Part shown: piece after piece, positions 41,149 to 49,684 of the stretch
Position numbering within the stretch: the stretch's first letter is position 1
How the letters are laid out: each line of letters starts with the position of its first letter
Source: Gammaproteobacteria bacterium
GTDB lineage: Bacteria > Pseudomonadota > Gammaproteobacteria > Steroidobacterales > Steroidobacteraceae
Length of the DNA: 64,000 bases
NCBI GenBank assembly: GCA_947455595.1
Contig: CANGOP010000006.1
Coordinates: forward strand, 104,767-168,766
Direction of reading: 5' to 3'
The notes under the pieces: model-generated
Database searches by the model: none
What the model was told of the DNA's origin: nothing
The model's input: only the letters and a program-made list of their open reading frames with translations
Made by a program: the position numbers and the translations under genes

Positions 41149-41164
41149 CGGCACGATCCCTGCA
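41149..41164 (+). promoter_or_regulatory. Sigma-54-type promoter upstream of the porin
   Basis: CGGCACGATCCCTGCA has the invariant GG (41150-41151) and GC (41162-41163) separated by exactly 10 bases and a close match to the -24/-12 consensus. The predicted start near 41174 leaves a 5' leader of about 40 bases. An A/T-rich patch at about 41110-41131 lies just upstream, where IHF or an enhancer-binding protein could act. Confidence 0.6.
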
Positions 41165-41212
41165 TTGCTCTGCTGAGTTTTCTCATCATCATGGCGACAA
41201 GAGGGCTGAACG

Positions 41213-42334
41213 ATGGCTAAGCGTATGGCGTTGGCGGGATTGGGTGCGGTAACGCTGTTAGCGAGTGGGCTCGCATGGGCAGAAGGAGACACGAATACCG
41301 ACGCACCGCCGGCGGTGGTGGTGAGTGGCTACCTCGATATGTCCTACGCCAAGCTCTCCGGAGCCGGCGTATTTACCAGCGGAACGGCTGATCGAGTCTT
41401 CGACGTGAAGTCCGACGGCTTTTCGCTGCAGCAGGCCGCCGTTACGTTCGCTTACCAACCCAAAGCAGGATGGGGTGGCGTCGTTAACCTCACCGCTGGA
41501 AACGATGCGAATTTGATCGCCTCGTATGGCGCCATCACGGGCGGCCACAATAAGTTCGATGTCACCCAAGCGTTTCTCCAATATGCGACCGAGTCATTGA
41601 CTGTGATGGCCGGCAAATTTGTCACGCTGTCGGGTGCTGAAGTGATCAATTCACCCACGAATCCGAACTTCTCACGATCCATCTTGTTCGGCTATGCCAT
41701 TCCTTTCACACACACCGGTTTACGCGCCGCCTATGCCGCGTCCGATACGCTGAGCCTCACCTTGGGGCTCAATAACGGTTGGGACGCGTTAAAGGCAGCC
41801 AACTCTGGCAAAACGGTCGAGGTTGGCGGTACCTATACTCCGTCCAAGTCCTTTGTCCTCGCGGCATCTGGCTACTTCGGTAAGCAGCGCATTGCGGGCC
41901 TTGTCGGTAGCGGTCCCGAAGGTTCGCGCTCCATGATCGATATTGTGGCGACATGGAATGTCACCGATGCCCTCAGTTTGGTCCTTAACTACGATTGGGC
42001 TAAGCAGGCGGATGTGACGGATGGATTGGCGACTCCCTACGACGCCAAATGGAGTGGTCTCGCGGGTTACGCCAACTATATGATCAATGATCGATGGAAA
42101 GTGTCGCTGCGCGCCGAATATATGGACGACACCGATGGCTATCGGACGGGCGTCGCCCAGAAATGGAAGGAAGTAACGGCGACCATTGCCTATCTCCCGA
42201 CCAAGTCTTGGGAAATTCGTTTGGAGGGCCGTGCGGATACGTCCAATGTGGACGCTTTCGTGACCAATCTTGAGACGGCTGCGATTGCATCGAGCCAGAA
42301 CTCGATCGCTGTCCAAAGCCTTTTTAAATTCTAG
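41213..42334 (+). CDS. Outer-membrane porin (beta-barrel, BBP2/OmpL-like)
   Basis: 373 residues. A signal peptide ends near ALAWA (about 19-23), after which a series of amphipathic beta strands follows, with SGYLDMSYAKLSG at the start and a terminal phenylalanine (QSLFKF), the BAM recognition signal. The VMAGKFVTLSGAEVINSPTNPNFSRS segment is typical of the putative beta-barrel porin-2 family, proposed to take up small solutes. It is monocistronic, preceded by a sigma-54-type element, so expression may respond to nitrogen or another sigma-54 activator. Confidence 0.87.
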   Translation: MAKRMALAGLGAVTLLASGLAWAEGDTNTDAPPAVVVSGYLDMSYAKLSGAGVFTSGTADRVFDVKSDGFSLQQAAVTFAYQPKAGWGGVVNLTAGNDANLIASYGAITGGHNKFDVTQAFLQYATESLTVMAGKFVTLSGAEVINSPTNPNFSRSILFGYAIPFTHTGLRAAYAASDTLSLTLGLNNGWDALKAANSGKTVEVGGTYTPSKSFVLAASGYFGKQRIAGLVGSGPEGSRSMIDIVATWNVTDALSLVLNYDWAKQADVTDGLATPYDAKWSGLAGYANYMINDRWKVSLRAEYMDDTDGYRTGVAQKWKEVTATIAYLPTKSWEIRLEGRADTSNVDAFVTNLETAAIASSQNSIAVQSLFKF

Positions 42335-42510
42335 GTCTGCGGTCCCGCGGCGGTGTCGCTCCGGCGCCGCCGCCGCCACCGAGGAGCGAAGATTCCCAGA
42401 GCCGTTTGTGCGGCGAGCAGGGTCCCCGCGACGAACGGTTCGACCATGAGCATATCTGAGGGCTTCCCGGACACGTTGTCGGTTAGGATTATGCGATCAT
42501 CCAGGGCCAT
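42331..42510 (-). CDS. Possible small membrane protein
   Basis: 59 residues with one hydrophobic segment (VEPFVAGTLLAAQTALGIFA) followed by a poly-arginine stretch, which would give an inside-positive topology. ATG at 42510 has no convincing ribosome site, and the gene tail touches the porin stop. I recognise no family. It may be spurious; it is listed because nothing else occupies the gap. Confidence 0.25.
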   Translation of the reverse strand: MALDDRIILTDNVSGKPSDMLMVEPFVAGTLLAAQTALGIFAPRWRRRRRSDTAAGPQT

Positions 42511-42575
42511 TGCCCGCCCATAGACGGATCCGCGCCTCAGGCGGCGTCGATCAGAAGGGCGTTCGGAGCGGACCC

Positions 42576-44006
42576 TTGTCTCCAGTGAATGCCGGTATCG
42601 GCCTTGATCGTGACCTTGTCTGTATCGACCTTGAGACGACCGGTGGCCACCCGTCACGGAACCGGATCATCGAGATTGGTCTGATTGAGATTGATCGCGA
42701 TGGCGAGGAGCGTACGTGGAGCACGCTCGTGAATCCCGGCGTGCGAATCCCGTCTCAAATTGAAGCATTTACCGGCATTTCGAACGAGATGGTGGTCGAT
42801 GCCCCACCATTTGAAGATGTTCACAATGAACTTTTACGTCGGTTACACGGCCGATTATTCGTCGCTCATAACGCCCGATTCGACTATGGCTTCGTCCGTG
42901 CGGAATTACTGCGTCTGGGGATTCGCTTCGTGGCGCCGGTCCTGTGTACCGTCAAGTTATCGCGCCGCATTCACCCAGAGCATCCTCGACATAACTTGGA
43001 TTCCGTGATGGCGAGACATGGCCTTTCCTGTAACGCTCGCCATCGGGCTCTCGGTGACGCCACCGTACTGCGAGATTTGTTGGACATCTGGAAACGGTCG
43101 GTCGATGGGGCTGAATTGAATGCGCATATCGACGCGCTCTTGACGGAAACGTCGCTACCGCCCCAGCTTGATGCCGACCTTGCTGATGAGATGCCCGAAG
43201 GACCAGGTGTCTATCGATTCTATGGGGCTGATGATGTGCTTCTTTACGTCGGTAAGAGTAAGCATATCCGCAAGCGCGTTCTCGAACACTTTGCAGCCTC
43301 GCATCGCTCGGTGACCGAAGCCAAGTTGGCGCAGCAAGTGCGACGAGTCGATTGGACGGAGACCGCCGGTGAATTGGGTGCCTTGTTGGCGGAGGCGCGT
43401 AGCGTTAAAACTCTCAGACCCTTAAGTAATCGAAAACTCCGATCCACCCAGGCCGTCACGCTATTTTTCGTTCCCTCTGCGGATGGCGCTGAGCGTCTCG
43501 AGTCGATGGATATCAGCGACGTACAGAGCACCGACCGACAGGACTATTTCGGTCTTTATAAAGATTCGAAAACCGCTTTACATGCGGCAGCCGAGATCTG
43601 CCGTGCGCACCGACTCTGTCCAAAAGTGTTGGGCTTGGAGGCAGGTCGGGGTTCTGGCAGCGATGACGGGTCGTGTTTCGCCTACCAACTGAGCCGGTGC
43701 AAGGGCGCGTGCGTCGGCAAGGAGCTGGCTGCCCTGCACAATGCCCGAGCACGGTTGGCTTTTGCAGCCAACCGCATTGCGTCCTGGCCGTTTCGAGGGC
43801 GCGTCGCAGTTGTTGAGAGTGACTGGCGGGGATGCCAGGACTGGCACGTGATTGAGCAATGGCGATATCTCGGGACAGCCCGTGAAGAGTCCGACGCTCG
43901 AGAGCTCAGTCTGGGTAACGAACATCCCTTTGATGCCGACATCTATCGCATACTGCGTCGTTTATTTAGCGATCCGGGACAAGCCCGCATCGTGGAGCTG
44001 TTCTGA
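42576..44006 (+). CDS. Fusion of DnaQ-type 3'-5' exonuclease and GIY-YIG (UvrC/Cho-like) nuclease
   Basis: About 476 residues. The N-terminal half is a DEDDh exonuclease: ExoI DLVCIDLETTGG, ExoII VAHNARFDYGFV, ExoIII HRALGDATVLRDL. The second half opens with GPGVYRFYGADDVLLYVGKSKHIRKRV, the UvrC-type GIY-YIG domain, followed by a UvrC-like Cys-containing segment. Such DnaQ-Cho fusions may act in repair-patch processing. TTG 42576 is my best start; TTG 42510 and GTG 42585 are alternatives. Its TGA shares a base with the rlmKL ATG. Confidence 0.85.
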   Translation: MSPVNAGIGLDRDLVCIDLETTGGHPSRNRIIEIGLIEIDRDGEERTWSTLVNPGVRIPSQIEAFTGISNEMVVDAPPFEDVHNELLRRLHGRLFVAHNARFDYGFVRAELLRLGIRFVAPVLCTVKLSRRIHPEHPRHNLDSVMARHGLSCNARHRALGDATVLRDLLDIWKRSVDGAELNAHIDALLTETSLPPQLDADLADEMPEGPGVYRFYGADDVLLYVGKSKHIRKRVLEHFAASHRSVTEAKLAQQVRRVDWTETAGELGALLAEARSVKTLRPLSNRKLRSTQAVTLFFVPSADGAERLESMDISDVQSTDRQDYFGLYKDSKTALHAAAEICRAHRLCPKVLGLEAGRGSGSDDGSCFAYQLSRCKGACVGKELAALHNARARLAFAANRIASWPFRGRVAVVESDWRGCQDWHVIEQWRYLGTAREESDARELSLGNEHPFDADIYRILRRLFSDPGQARIVELF

Positions 44007-46183
44007 TGCCTGATTTCGTGATGACTGCCCCTCGGGGAGCTGCAGATCTGCTGACCGCCGAACTGGCGACGTTTGGTGCGCTGGACTTACGCGAGCGACC
44101 GTCGGGCGCGACTTGTTCGGGGCCCTTGGAAGTAGCCTACCGTGCCTGTCTGTGGTCGCGTGTGGCGAGCCGAGTGCTGATGACGCTCACAGTGGCTGAT
44201 GCGCCGACACCGGAAGCGCTTTACGCCGCCGCACGGACAATTGATTGGAGTCAGCACATAGGGCCAACTGCGACCATTGCAGTGGATTTTGATAGCACGC
44301 GGTCGGCGGTCACGCACACGCGGTTTGGCGCGTTGAAGGTCAAAGATGCCATTGTGGATCAATTGCGGGAATTGCGGGGGGATCGACCGAATGTCGATAC
44401 CGCGAGGCCCGACGTCAGGATCAGTGTACGTCTCGTAGCAGACCGAGCCACGTTTGCGATCGACTTGTCGGGCGACAGCCTGCATCGGCGGGACTGGCGG
44501 GGTGCAGGTGTAGCGGCTCCTCTCAAGGAAAACTTGGCGGCGACTTTGTTGCTACGGGCGGGGTGGGCTGACATTGCGGCGGCGGGAGGCGCTTTCGTTG
44601 ATCCGATGTGCGGGTCTGGCACCTTGCCGATTGAAGCTGCGTTGATCGCAACCGATACCGCGCCCGGACTCACGCGTCGATATTTTGGTTTTTTGGGATG
44701 GGGGCAGCACGACGCTGCGCTTTGGGAGCGTTTGCTGGTAGAGGCTCGGGCGCGCAGCACGCGCGATCGGTTCGATGCGGGTCGAATTTTCGGTAGTGAT
44801 CTCGATGCGCGGGCCGTTCAAGCGGCTCGAGAAGGTGCAGAGCTGGCGGGCGTCACTCGAATCGTCACTTTCTCTCAGATGCCGTTGTCACGGGTCACGC
44901 AGCCGGCAGAGCAAGGCCTCTTGTTGGTCAATCCCCCCTACGGTGAGCGTTTGGGTGAGGAAGAGGGCTTGCGGGATTTGTATCGCGAGCTCGGGTTGGT
45001 GCTCCGGGAACGCTTTGATGGATGGCAGGCCGCAGTTTTCACCGGCAACCCCGGGCTTGGACGTGAAATAGGCCTCGACGCTAAGCGCCGTCATCATCTC
45101 TACAACGGCCCGATTGAGGCCCACCTGTTGCGGTTTGATGTCTCGGCGGCGAGTCGCCCGCGGGAGCATCGACCGGGGCATTTGCCGCCGGTTGATCCTG
45201 CGCGTCGGGAGAGCTCCGGGGCACAGATGTTTGCCAACCGCCTGCGTAAAAACCTCGACAACCTCGGAAAATGGGCGCGCCGCGAAGGCGTCACCTGTTA
45301 TCGGGTTTACGACGCCGATATGCCCGAGTATTCATTTGCGATTGACCTCTACAGCTCGGCCGCAGAGGGGGCGCAGCGCTACGCGTATGTCCAAGAATAT
45401 GCCGCCCCCCCGTCGGTTGCTGAAGAGCGCGTGAGAAATCGTCGCGCTGAGGCAGTTTCCGTTCTGCCGGAAGTCTTAGGTCTTCCCGAAGACCGGATTT
45501 GGTTCAGAACGCGGCGTAAGCGCAAAGGGCTTGATCAGTATACGAAGCTCGCGAGCGAGCAAGAGTTTCATGAGGTTTCGGAAGGAGGCTTGAAGTTCCT
45601 CGTGAACTTCGATGACTATCTTGATACCGGAATTTTTTTAGATCACCGCTCAACACGTGGAAAAGTACGGGATTTGGCGGCTGGACGTCGATTCTTGAAT
45701 CTCTTTGCCTACACGGGAAGCGCCACCGTCTATGCGGCGGCTGGTGGCGCTACGTCGACAACCACAGTCGATATGTCGCGAACCTATCTGGAGTGGGCCC
45801 AGCAAAATCTCGACCTCAACGGCTTTACAGGACGGGAGCATGTGCTGATTCAAGCCGATGTGCTGGAGTGGGTTCGCACGGCGCCGTCGGGTGGTTGGGA
45901 TCTGATCTTCCTTGATCCCCCCACATTCTCCAATTCGAAGCGTATGGCGGAAACTCTGGATGTTCAGCGCGATCACGTTTCCTTGCTGACGTCGACGTTG
46001 CGCTTGGTCGCGCCGGGCGGCGTATTGATTTTCTCGACGAATTTCACCCGTTTCGCTTTGGACGAGGCGGTGATGGCGCTAGCGGATGTTGAAGACATCT
46101 CCCGAGCCACCGTGCCGAAGGACTTCGAGCGCAACCCAAAAATTCATCGTTGCTTCTTGATGCGACCGAAGCTGCCAGCGTAG
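44006..46183 (+). CDS. rlmKL: Bifunctional 23S rRNA methyltransferase RlmKL
   Basis: 725 residues. It has a THUMP domain (about 45-155), then an RlmL methyltransferase domain with FVDPMCGSGTLPIEAAL (about 196-212) and LLVNPPYGERLGEE (about 308-321), giving m2G2445. The C-terminal RlmK domain contains FLNLFAYTGSATVYAA (about 562-577) and LIFLDPPTFSNSKRMA (about 633-648), giving m7G2069. It overlaps the exonuclease stop by 1 bp. An A/T-rich gap with inverted repeats separates it from the polyamine genes. Confidence 0.95.
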   Translation: MPDFVMTAPRGAADLLTAELATFGALDLRERPSGATCSGPLEVAYRACLWSRVASRVLMTLTVADAPTPEALYAAARTIDWSQHIGPTATIAVDFDSTRSAVTHTRFGALKVKDAIVDQLRELRGDRPNVDTARPDVRISVRLVADRATFAIDLSGDSLHRRDWRGAGVAAPLKENLAATLLLRAGWADIAAAGGAFVDPMCGSGTLPIEAALIATDTAPGLTRRYFGFLGWGQHDAALWERLLVEARARSTRDRFDAGRIFGSDLDARAVQAAREGAELAGVTRIVTFSQMPLSRVTQPAEQGLLLVNPPYGERLGEEEGLRDLYRELGLVLRERFDGWQAAVFTGNPGLGREIGLDAKRRHHLYNGPIEAHLLRFDVSAASRPREHRPGHLPPVDPARRESSGAQMFANRLRKNLDNLGKWARREGVTCYRVYDADMPEYSFAIDLYSSAAEGAQRYAYVQEYAAPPSVAEERVRNRRAEAVSVLPEVLGLPEDRIWFRTRRKRKGLDQYTKLASEQEFHEVSEGGLKFLVNFDDYLDTGIFLDHRSTRGKVRDLAAGRRFLNLFAYTGSATVYAAAGGATSTTTVDMSRTYLEWAQQNLDLNGFTGREHVLIQADVLEWVRTAPSGGWDLIFLDPPTFSNSKRMAETLDVQRDHVSLLTSTLRLVAPGGVLIFSTNFTRFALDEAVMALADVEDISRATVPKDFERNPKIHRCFLMRPKLPA

Positions 46184-46194
46184 CGGATGCAATT

Positions 46195-46233
46195 TAACTA
46201 ATTGTTTTTGTTAATTAAATTAGCAATTCAGAG
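46195..46233. promoter_or_regulatory. A/T-rich inverted-repeat patch upstream of the polyamine operon
   Basis: In an otherwise GC-rich region, this stretch is almost pure A/T with CTAATT and AATTAG as inverted half-sites (46198-46203 and 46218-46223) and further TTAATTAA-like matches. It lies about 170 bp before puuD and could be an UP element, a regulator site or the 3' trailer of rlmKL. A short GC hairpin (CGCGAG/CTCGCG) follows at 46250-46264. Confidence 0.35.
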
Positions 46234-46405
46234 AACCGCCGGTAATGTGCGCGAGGGCCTCGCGATGCGGTTATCGCGATTGCCTAGCCCCACCGGTGAG
46301 AGGTCAAAAACGACGCTTTTCGCAGGACGAAACGGGGTGCCGTGTGGTTAAATAAAGACCATTGGCGTCGTCAGGTAACCGACACGTCCGCTGAAGATCA
46401 TCACC

Positions 46406-47191
46406 ATGTCCGTGCGTAAACCGATCATAGGCGTCCCTGCCGACCGGCGACTGCTCGGCAGTCACTGGTTTCATTGTGTCGGCGAAAAGTACCTCGCTGC
46501 GGTACGCGACTCGGCCGACGCCATTCCCATCATCGTGCCTTCGTTCGGTACTCATGAGGACCGACTCTCTATTCTTGAGCGCTGTGATGGGGTGTTATTA
46601 ACGGGTAGCCCTTCAAACGTAGAGCCGCATCGGTATGAGGGCCCCGCGAGTGAGCCAGGCACCTGGCATGATCCGCACCGCGATGAGACGACACTCTCGC
46701 TTATCCCAGAAATCGTCGCTTTCGGAATGCCTCTATTGGCTATTTGTAGGGGATTTCAGGAACTGAACGTGGCTTACGGCGGGACGCTCCACCAGCGTGT
46801 TCAAGAAGTCGGCCCATATGCAGATCATCGTGAAAATGCCGAAGCGGAATTAGATGCCCAGTACGCGCCTGCACACGACGTGCTACTGGTTGAGGATGGG
46901 TATCTCGCCGGCCTGCATGGCTCAAATCGGATACAGGTCAATTCACTGCATTCACAAGGCATCAATCGCCTCGGCGATGGGCTGACGATTGAAGGGTGCG
47001 CACCGGATGGCCTGATTGAAGCCGTTCGTGTAACGCACGCTCGAAACTTTGCGGTGGCGGTGCAGTGGCATCCGGAGTGGAAGTCCACCCAGAATGAATT
47101 TTCAAAGGTCCTGTTTGACGCTTTCGGAAGCGCAGCCAGGGCCTACTCGCAGACCCGCAGGGGTGCGAATAACGCCACAGGTGCATTATGA
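46406..47191 (+). CDS. puuD: Gamma-glutamyl-gamma-aminobutyrate hydrolase family protein
   Basis: 261 residues, class I glutamine-amidotransferase-like. The nucleophile cysteine is in LLAICRGFQELNVA (about 110-123), and the catalytic His-x-Glu is in VQWHPEW (about 217-223). PuuD-type enzymes release GABA from gamma-glutamyl-GABA in the Puu route of putrescine breakdown. The 4-bp overlap with a glutamine-synthetase-like PuuA and the following Pot transporter make this assignment likely. The ATG at 46406 opens MSVRKPIIGVPAD. Confidence 0.9.
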   Translation: MSVRKPIIGVPADRRLLGSHWFHCVGEKYLAAVRDSADAIPIIVPSFGTHEDRLSILERCDGVLLTGSPSNVEPHRYEGPASEPGTWHDPHRDETTLSLIPEIVAFGMPLLAICRGFQELNVAYGGTLHQRVQEVGPYADHRENAEAELDAQYAPAHDVLLVEDGYLAGLHGSNRIQVNSLHSQGINRLGDGLTIEGCAPDGLIEAVRVTHARNFAVAVQWHPEWKSTQNEFSKVLFDAFGSAARAYSQTRRGANNATGAL

Positions 47192-48528
47192 CGACGAGTC
47201 CCGTAAGACAATTTCTGAAAGATCATGGTATCCAGGAAGTCGAGGCGATCATTCCTGACCTCGCCGGTGTGGCCCGCGGTAAGGTTGTCCCTTCTGAAAA
47301 ATACATAGAAGAAGAGGGCATGCGTCTGCCCGAGTCGATCTTCCTGCAGACGGTGACCGGCGAATATCCCGATGACGACAGTTCCATCAGCCCCTCGGAA
47401 ATTGACATCGTTCTGAAGGCCGACCCAAAGACGATCAGGGTCGTGCCGTGGGCCGCGGAGCCGACGGCGCAGGTCATTCACGATTGCTTTTACGGCGATG
47501 GCCGGCCGGTGACGATGGCGCCGCGGTACGTACTGCGTCGGGTATTGGATCTCTACGCGAGTCATGGTTGGGATCCTGTGATCGCCCCGGAGCTTGAGTT
47601 TTATCTGGTTGAACCGAACATCGACTCCGATTACCCGCTGAAGCCACCCGTGGGCCGCTCGGGCCGCCCTGAAATTGGGCGGCAGAGTTATTCGATTGCT
47701 GCGGTCAATGAATTCGATCCGCTCTTCGACGATGTCTATGCTTACTGTGAAGCACAGGAATTGCAGATCGATACGCTGATTCATGAAGCGGGCGCTGCGC
47801 AAATGGAAATCAATCTGTTGCATGGCGATGCCATGGCGCTGGCGGATCAGGCCTTCATGTTCAAGCGAACCGCTCGAGAGGCGGCTTTGCGGCACAAGAT
47901 GTACGCCACCTTTATGGCGAAGCCCCATGCCAAGGAGCCGGGAAGTGCGATGCATCTCCACCAAAGCGTGGTCGATGCCAAGACCCGGCAGAACATCTTC
48001 AGTAACGCGGATGGGTCCCCTTCGAATCTCTTCTTCGCCCACATCGCGGGTTTGCAGCGTTACCTACCAGCCGCCATGTCGCTATTGGCGCCGAATGTGA
48101 ATAGCTACCGACGGACGACGCCGAACAGTATGGCGCCCATCAACGTCCACTGGGGGTATGACAATCGCACCGCGGGGCTGCGCGTGCCGATGTCGAGTCC
48201 GGTGGCGCGTCGAGTCGAGAATCGGGTCGGCGGCGCCGATGCGAATCCGTACCTCGCGATGGCAGCTTCGTTGGCCTGCGGCTATCTCGGAATGGTTGAG
48301 GGTTTGAAGCCGACCGAACCCATCAGTGGCAGTGCCTATCTGTTGCCGTTTCAGTTGCCGCGGACGTTGGCTGAGGCCCTGCGCCTCTTGAGAGAGTGCC
48401 GGCCTTTGGTGGATGTCTTCGGCGAGCGCTTTGTGGGCGCCTATGCGGCTGTGAAAGATTGTGAGCATGATGCGTTCCTGCAGGTGATCTCTGCATGGGA
48501 GCGTGAACATTTGCTGCTGAACGTCTGA
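47188..48528 (+). CDS. puuA: Gamma-glutamylpolyamine synthetase (glutamine-synthetase family)
   Basis: 446 residues, PuuA/GlnA3-like. The N-terminal beta-grasp region is short (FLKDHGIQEVEAIIPDLAGVARGK). Catalytic-domain landmarks are APELEFYL (about 131-138), the FMAKPHAKEPGSAMHLHQS loop (about 249-267) and the NSYRRT segment (about 305-310). It lacks the adenylylation loop expected for true GlnA, supporting a gamma-glutamyl-putrescine synthetase role. It is coupled to puuD by a 4-bp overlap and precedes potF by 11 bp. Confidence 0.9.
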   Translation: MTTSPVRQFLKDHGIQEVEAIIPDLAGVARGKVVPSEKYIEEEGMRLPESIFLQTVTGEYPDDDSSISPSEIDIVLKADPKTIRVVPWAAEPTAQVIHDCFYGDGRPVTMAPRYVLRRVLDLYASHGWDPVIAPELEFYLVEPNIDSDYPLKPPVGRSGRPEIGRQSYSIAAVNEFDPLFDDVYAYCEAQELQIDTLIHEAGAAQMEINLLHGDAMALADQAFMFKRTAREAALRHKMYATFMAKPHAKEPGSAMHLHQSVVDAKTRQNIFSNADGSPSNLFFAHIAGLQRYLPAAMSLLAPNVNSYRRTTPNSMAPINVHWGYDNRTAGLRVPMSSPVARRVENRVGGADANPYLAMAASLACGYLGMVEGLKPTEPISGSAYLLPFQLPRTLAEALRLLRECRPLVDVFGERFVGAYAAVKDCEHDAFLQVISAWEREHLLLNV

Positions 48529-48539
48529 CGGACCGAGCC

Positions 48540-49673
48540 TTGTACGGCCGCCATTTTTTGGGAGTTGCCCTCGCCCTAGTCGTGGGTCTATCTGCCTGTG
48601 GGCGGCACGATGATGGGTCAACAGTGCCGCGCATCGGTAATCGAAAGAAGGTGCGCGTCGTCAACGTCTACAACTGGACGGATTACATTGCTCCTGAAGC
48701 GCTGGCCCTGTTCGAGAGCGAAACCGGGATCAAAGTTAACTACGACGTATTTGATAGCAACGAGGTCCTAGAGACCAAATTGCTGACTGGTCATACGGGC
48801 TACGATGTGGTGGTCCCGACCGACTATTTTCTTGAGCGCCAAGCCAAAGCGGGCGTGCTGTTGCCGCTCAATCGAGAGTGGCTGCCGAATATCAAGAACC
48901 TAGATCCCACGATCCTCAAGCAGTTAGAAGTTTTGGACCCGGGGAATCGATTCGGAATCCCCTACACGAGTGTGGTCACGGGAATTGGCTACAACGTCGA
49001 GAAGGTGAAGGCGGCGCTCGGCGACGTTCCGATTGATAGCTGGGCGGTGCTGTTTGACCCGAAAAACGCAGCGAAACTGAAGGCGTGCGGTATCACGCTG
49101 TTGGACCAAGAGGCTGAGGTCATCTTTTCGGCCAAGATCTGGCTAAGGCTTGATACGGCATCCGAGAACTTGGACGACTTGGTCAGGACGGAGGCGATGC
49201 TTAACGCCATCCGGCCTTTCATTCGCTACTTCCATAGTTCGCAATACATCAACGACTTGGCAAACGGCGAAACTTGTCTCGCGCTGAGTTGGAGCGGCGA
49301 CATCCTACAGGCGCGAGACCGGGCGCGCGAGGCAGGCCACGGGGTTCAAATCGCGTTCTCCGTGCCCAAAGAGGGGGCGCTTCGATCGTTCGACATGCTG
49401 GCTATCCCCGCGGATGCCCCACATCCGGAAGATGCGCATCGGTTTATCAATTTTCTTCTCAGGGCCGACGTGGCCGCGCGCTTTACCGAGTTTCGGAAGT
49501 ACCCAACCGGGAACCTCGCGGCTGATGCGCGTGTTCCCGCTGAACTGCGGGCAGATCCCATCATTTATCCGTCCAGCGACGTGGTTGCTAGGTTCTTACC
49601 CCATCGAGCCGAGTCGCTTGCGTACGCCCGTTATGCCAATCGAGCCTGGACGCGCGTGCGGACCGGCCTGTGA
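48540..49673 (+). CDS. potF: Putrescine/spermidine-binding lipoprotein (PotF/PotD)
   Basis: 377 residues. A lipoprotein-like signal with L-S-A-C (about 17-20) replaces the soluble PotF signal of enterics, so the binding protein may be tethered. VVNVYNWTDYIAPEALALFESETG (about 40-63) is the family hallmark, as are VVVPTDYFLERQ and LSWSGDILQARDRARE. The start is TTG 48540; the upstream ribosome site is weak. It is the first gene of the potFGHI transporter. Confidence 0.93.
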   Translation: MYGRHFLGVALALVVGLSACGRHDDGSTVPRIGNRKKVRVVNVYNWTDYIAPEALALFESETGIKVNYDVFDSNEVLETKLLTGHTGYDVVVPTDYFLERQAKAGVLLPLNREWLPNIKNLDPTILKQLEVLDPGNRFGIPYTSVVTGIGYNVEKVKAALGDVPIDSWAVLFDPKNAAKLKACGITLLDQEAEVIFSAKIWLRLDTASENLDDLVRTEAMLNAIRPFIRYFHSSQYINDLANGETCLALSWSGDILQARDRAREAGHGVQIAFSVPKEGALRSFDMLAIPADAPHPEDAHRFINFLLRADVAARFTEFRKYPTGNLAADARVPAELRADPIIYPSSDVVARFLPHRAESLAYARYANRAWTRVRTGL

Positions 49674-49684
49674 GGATCCCTTAG

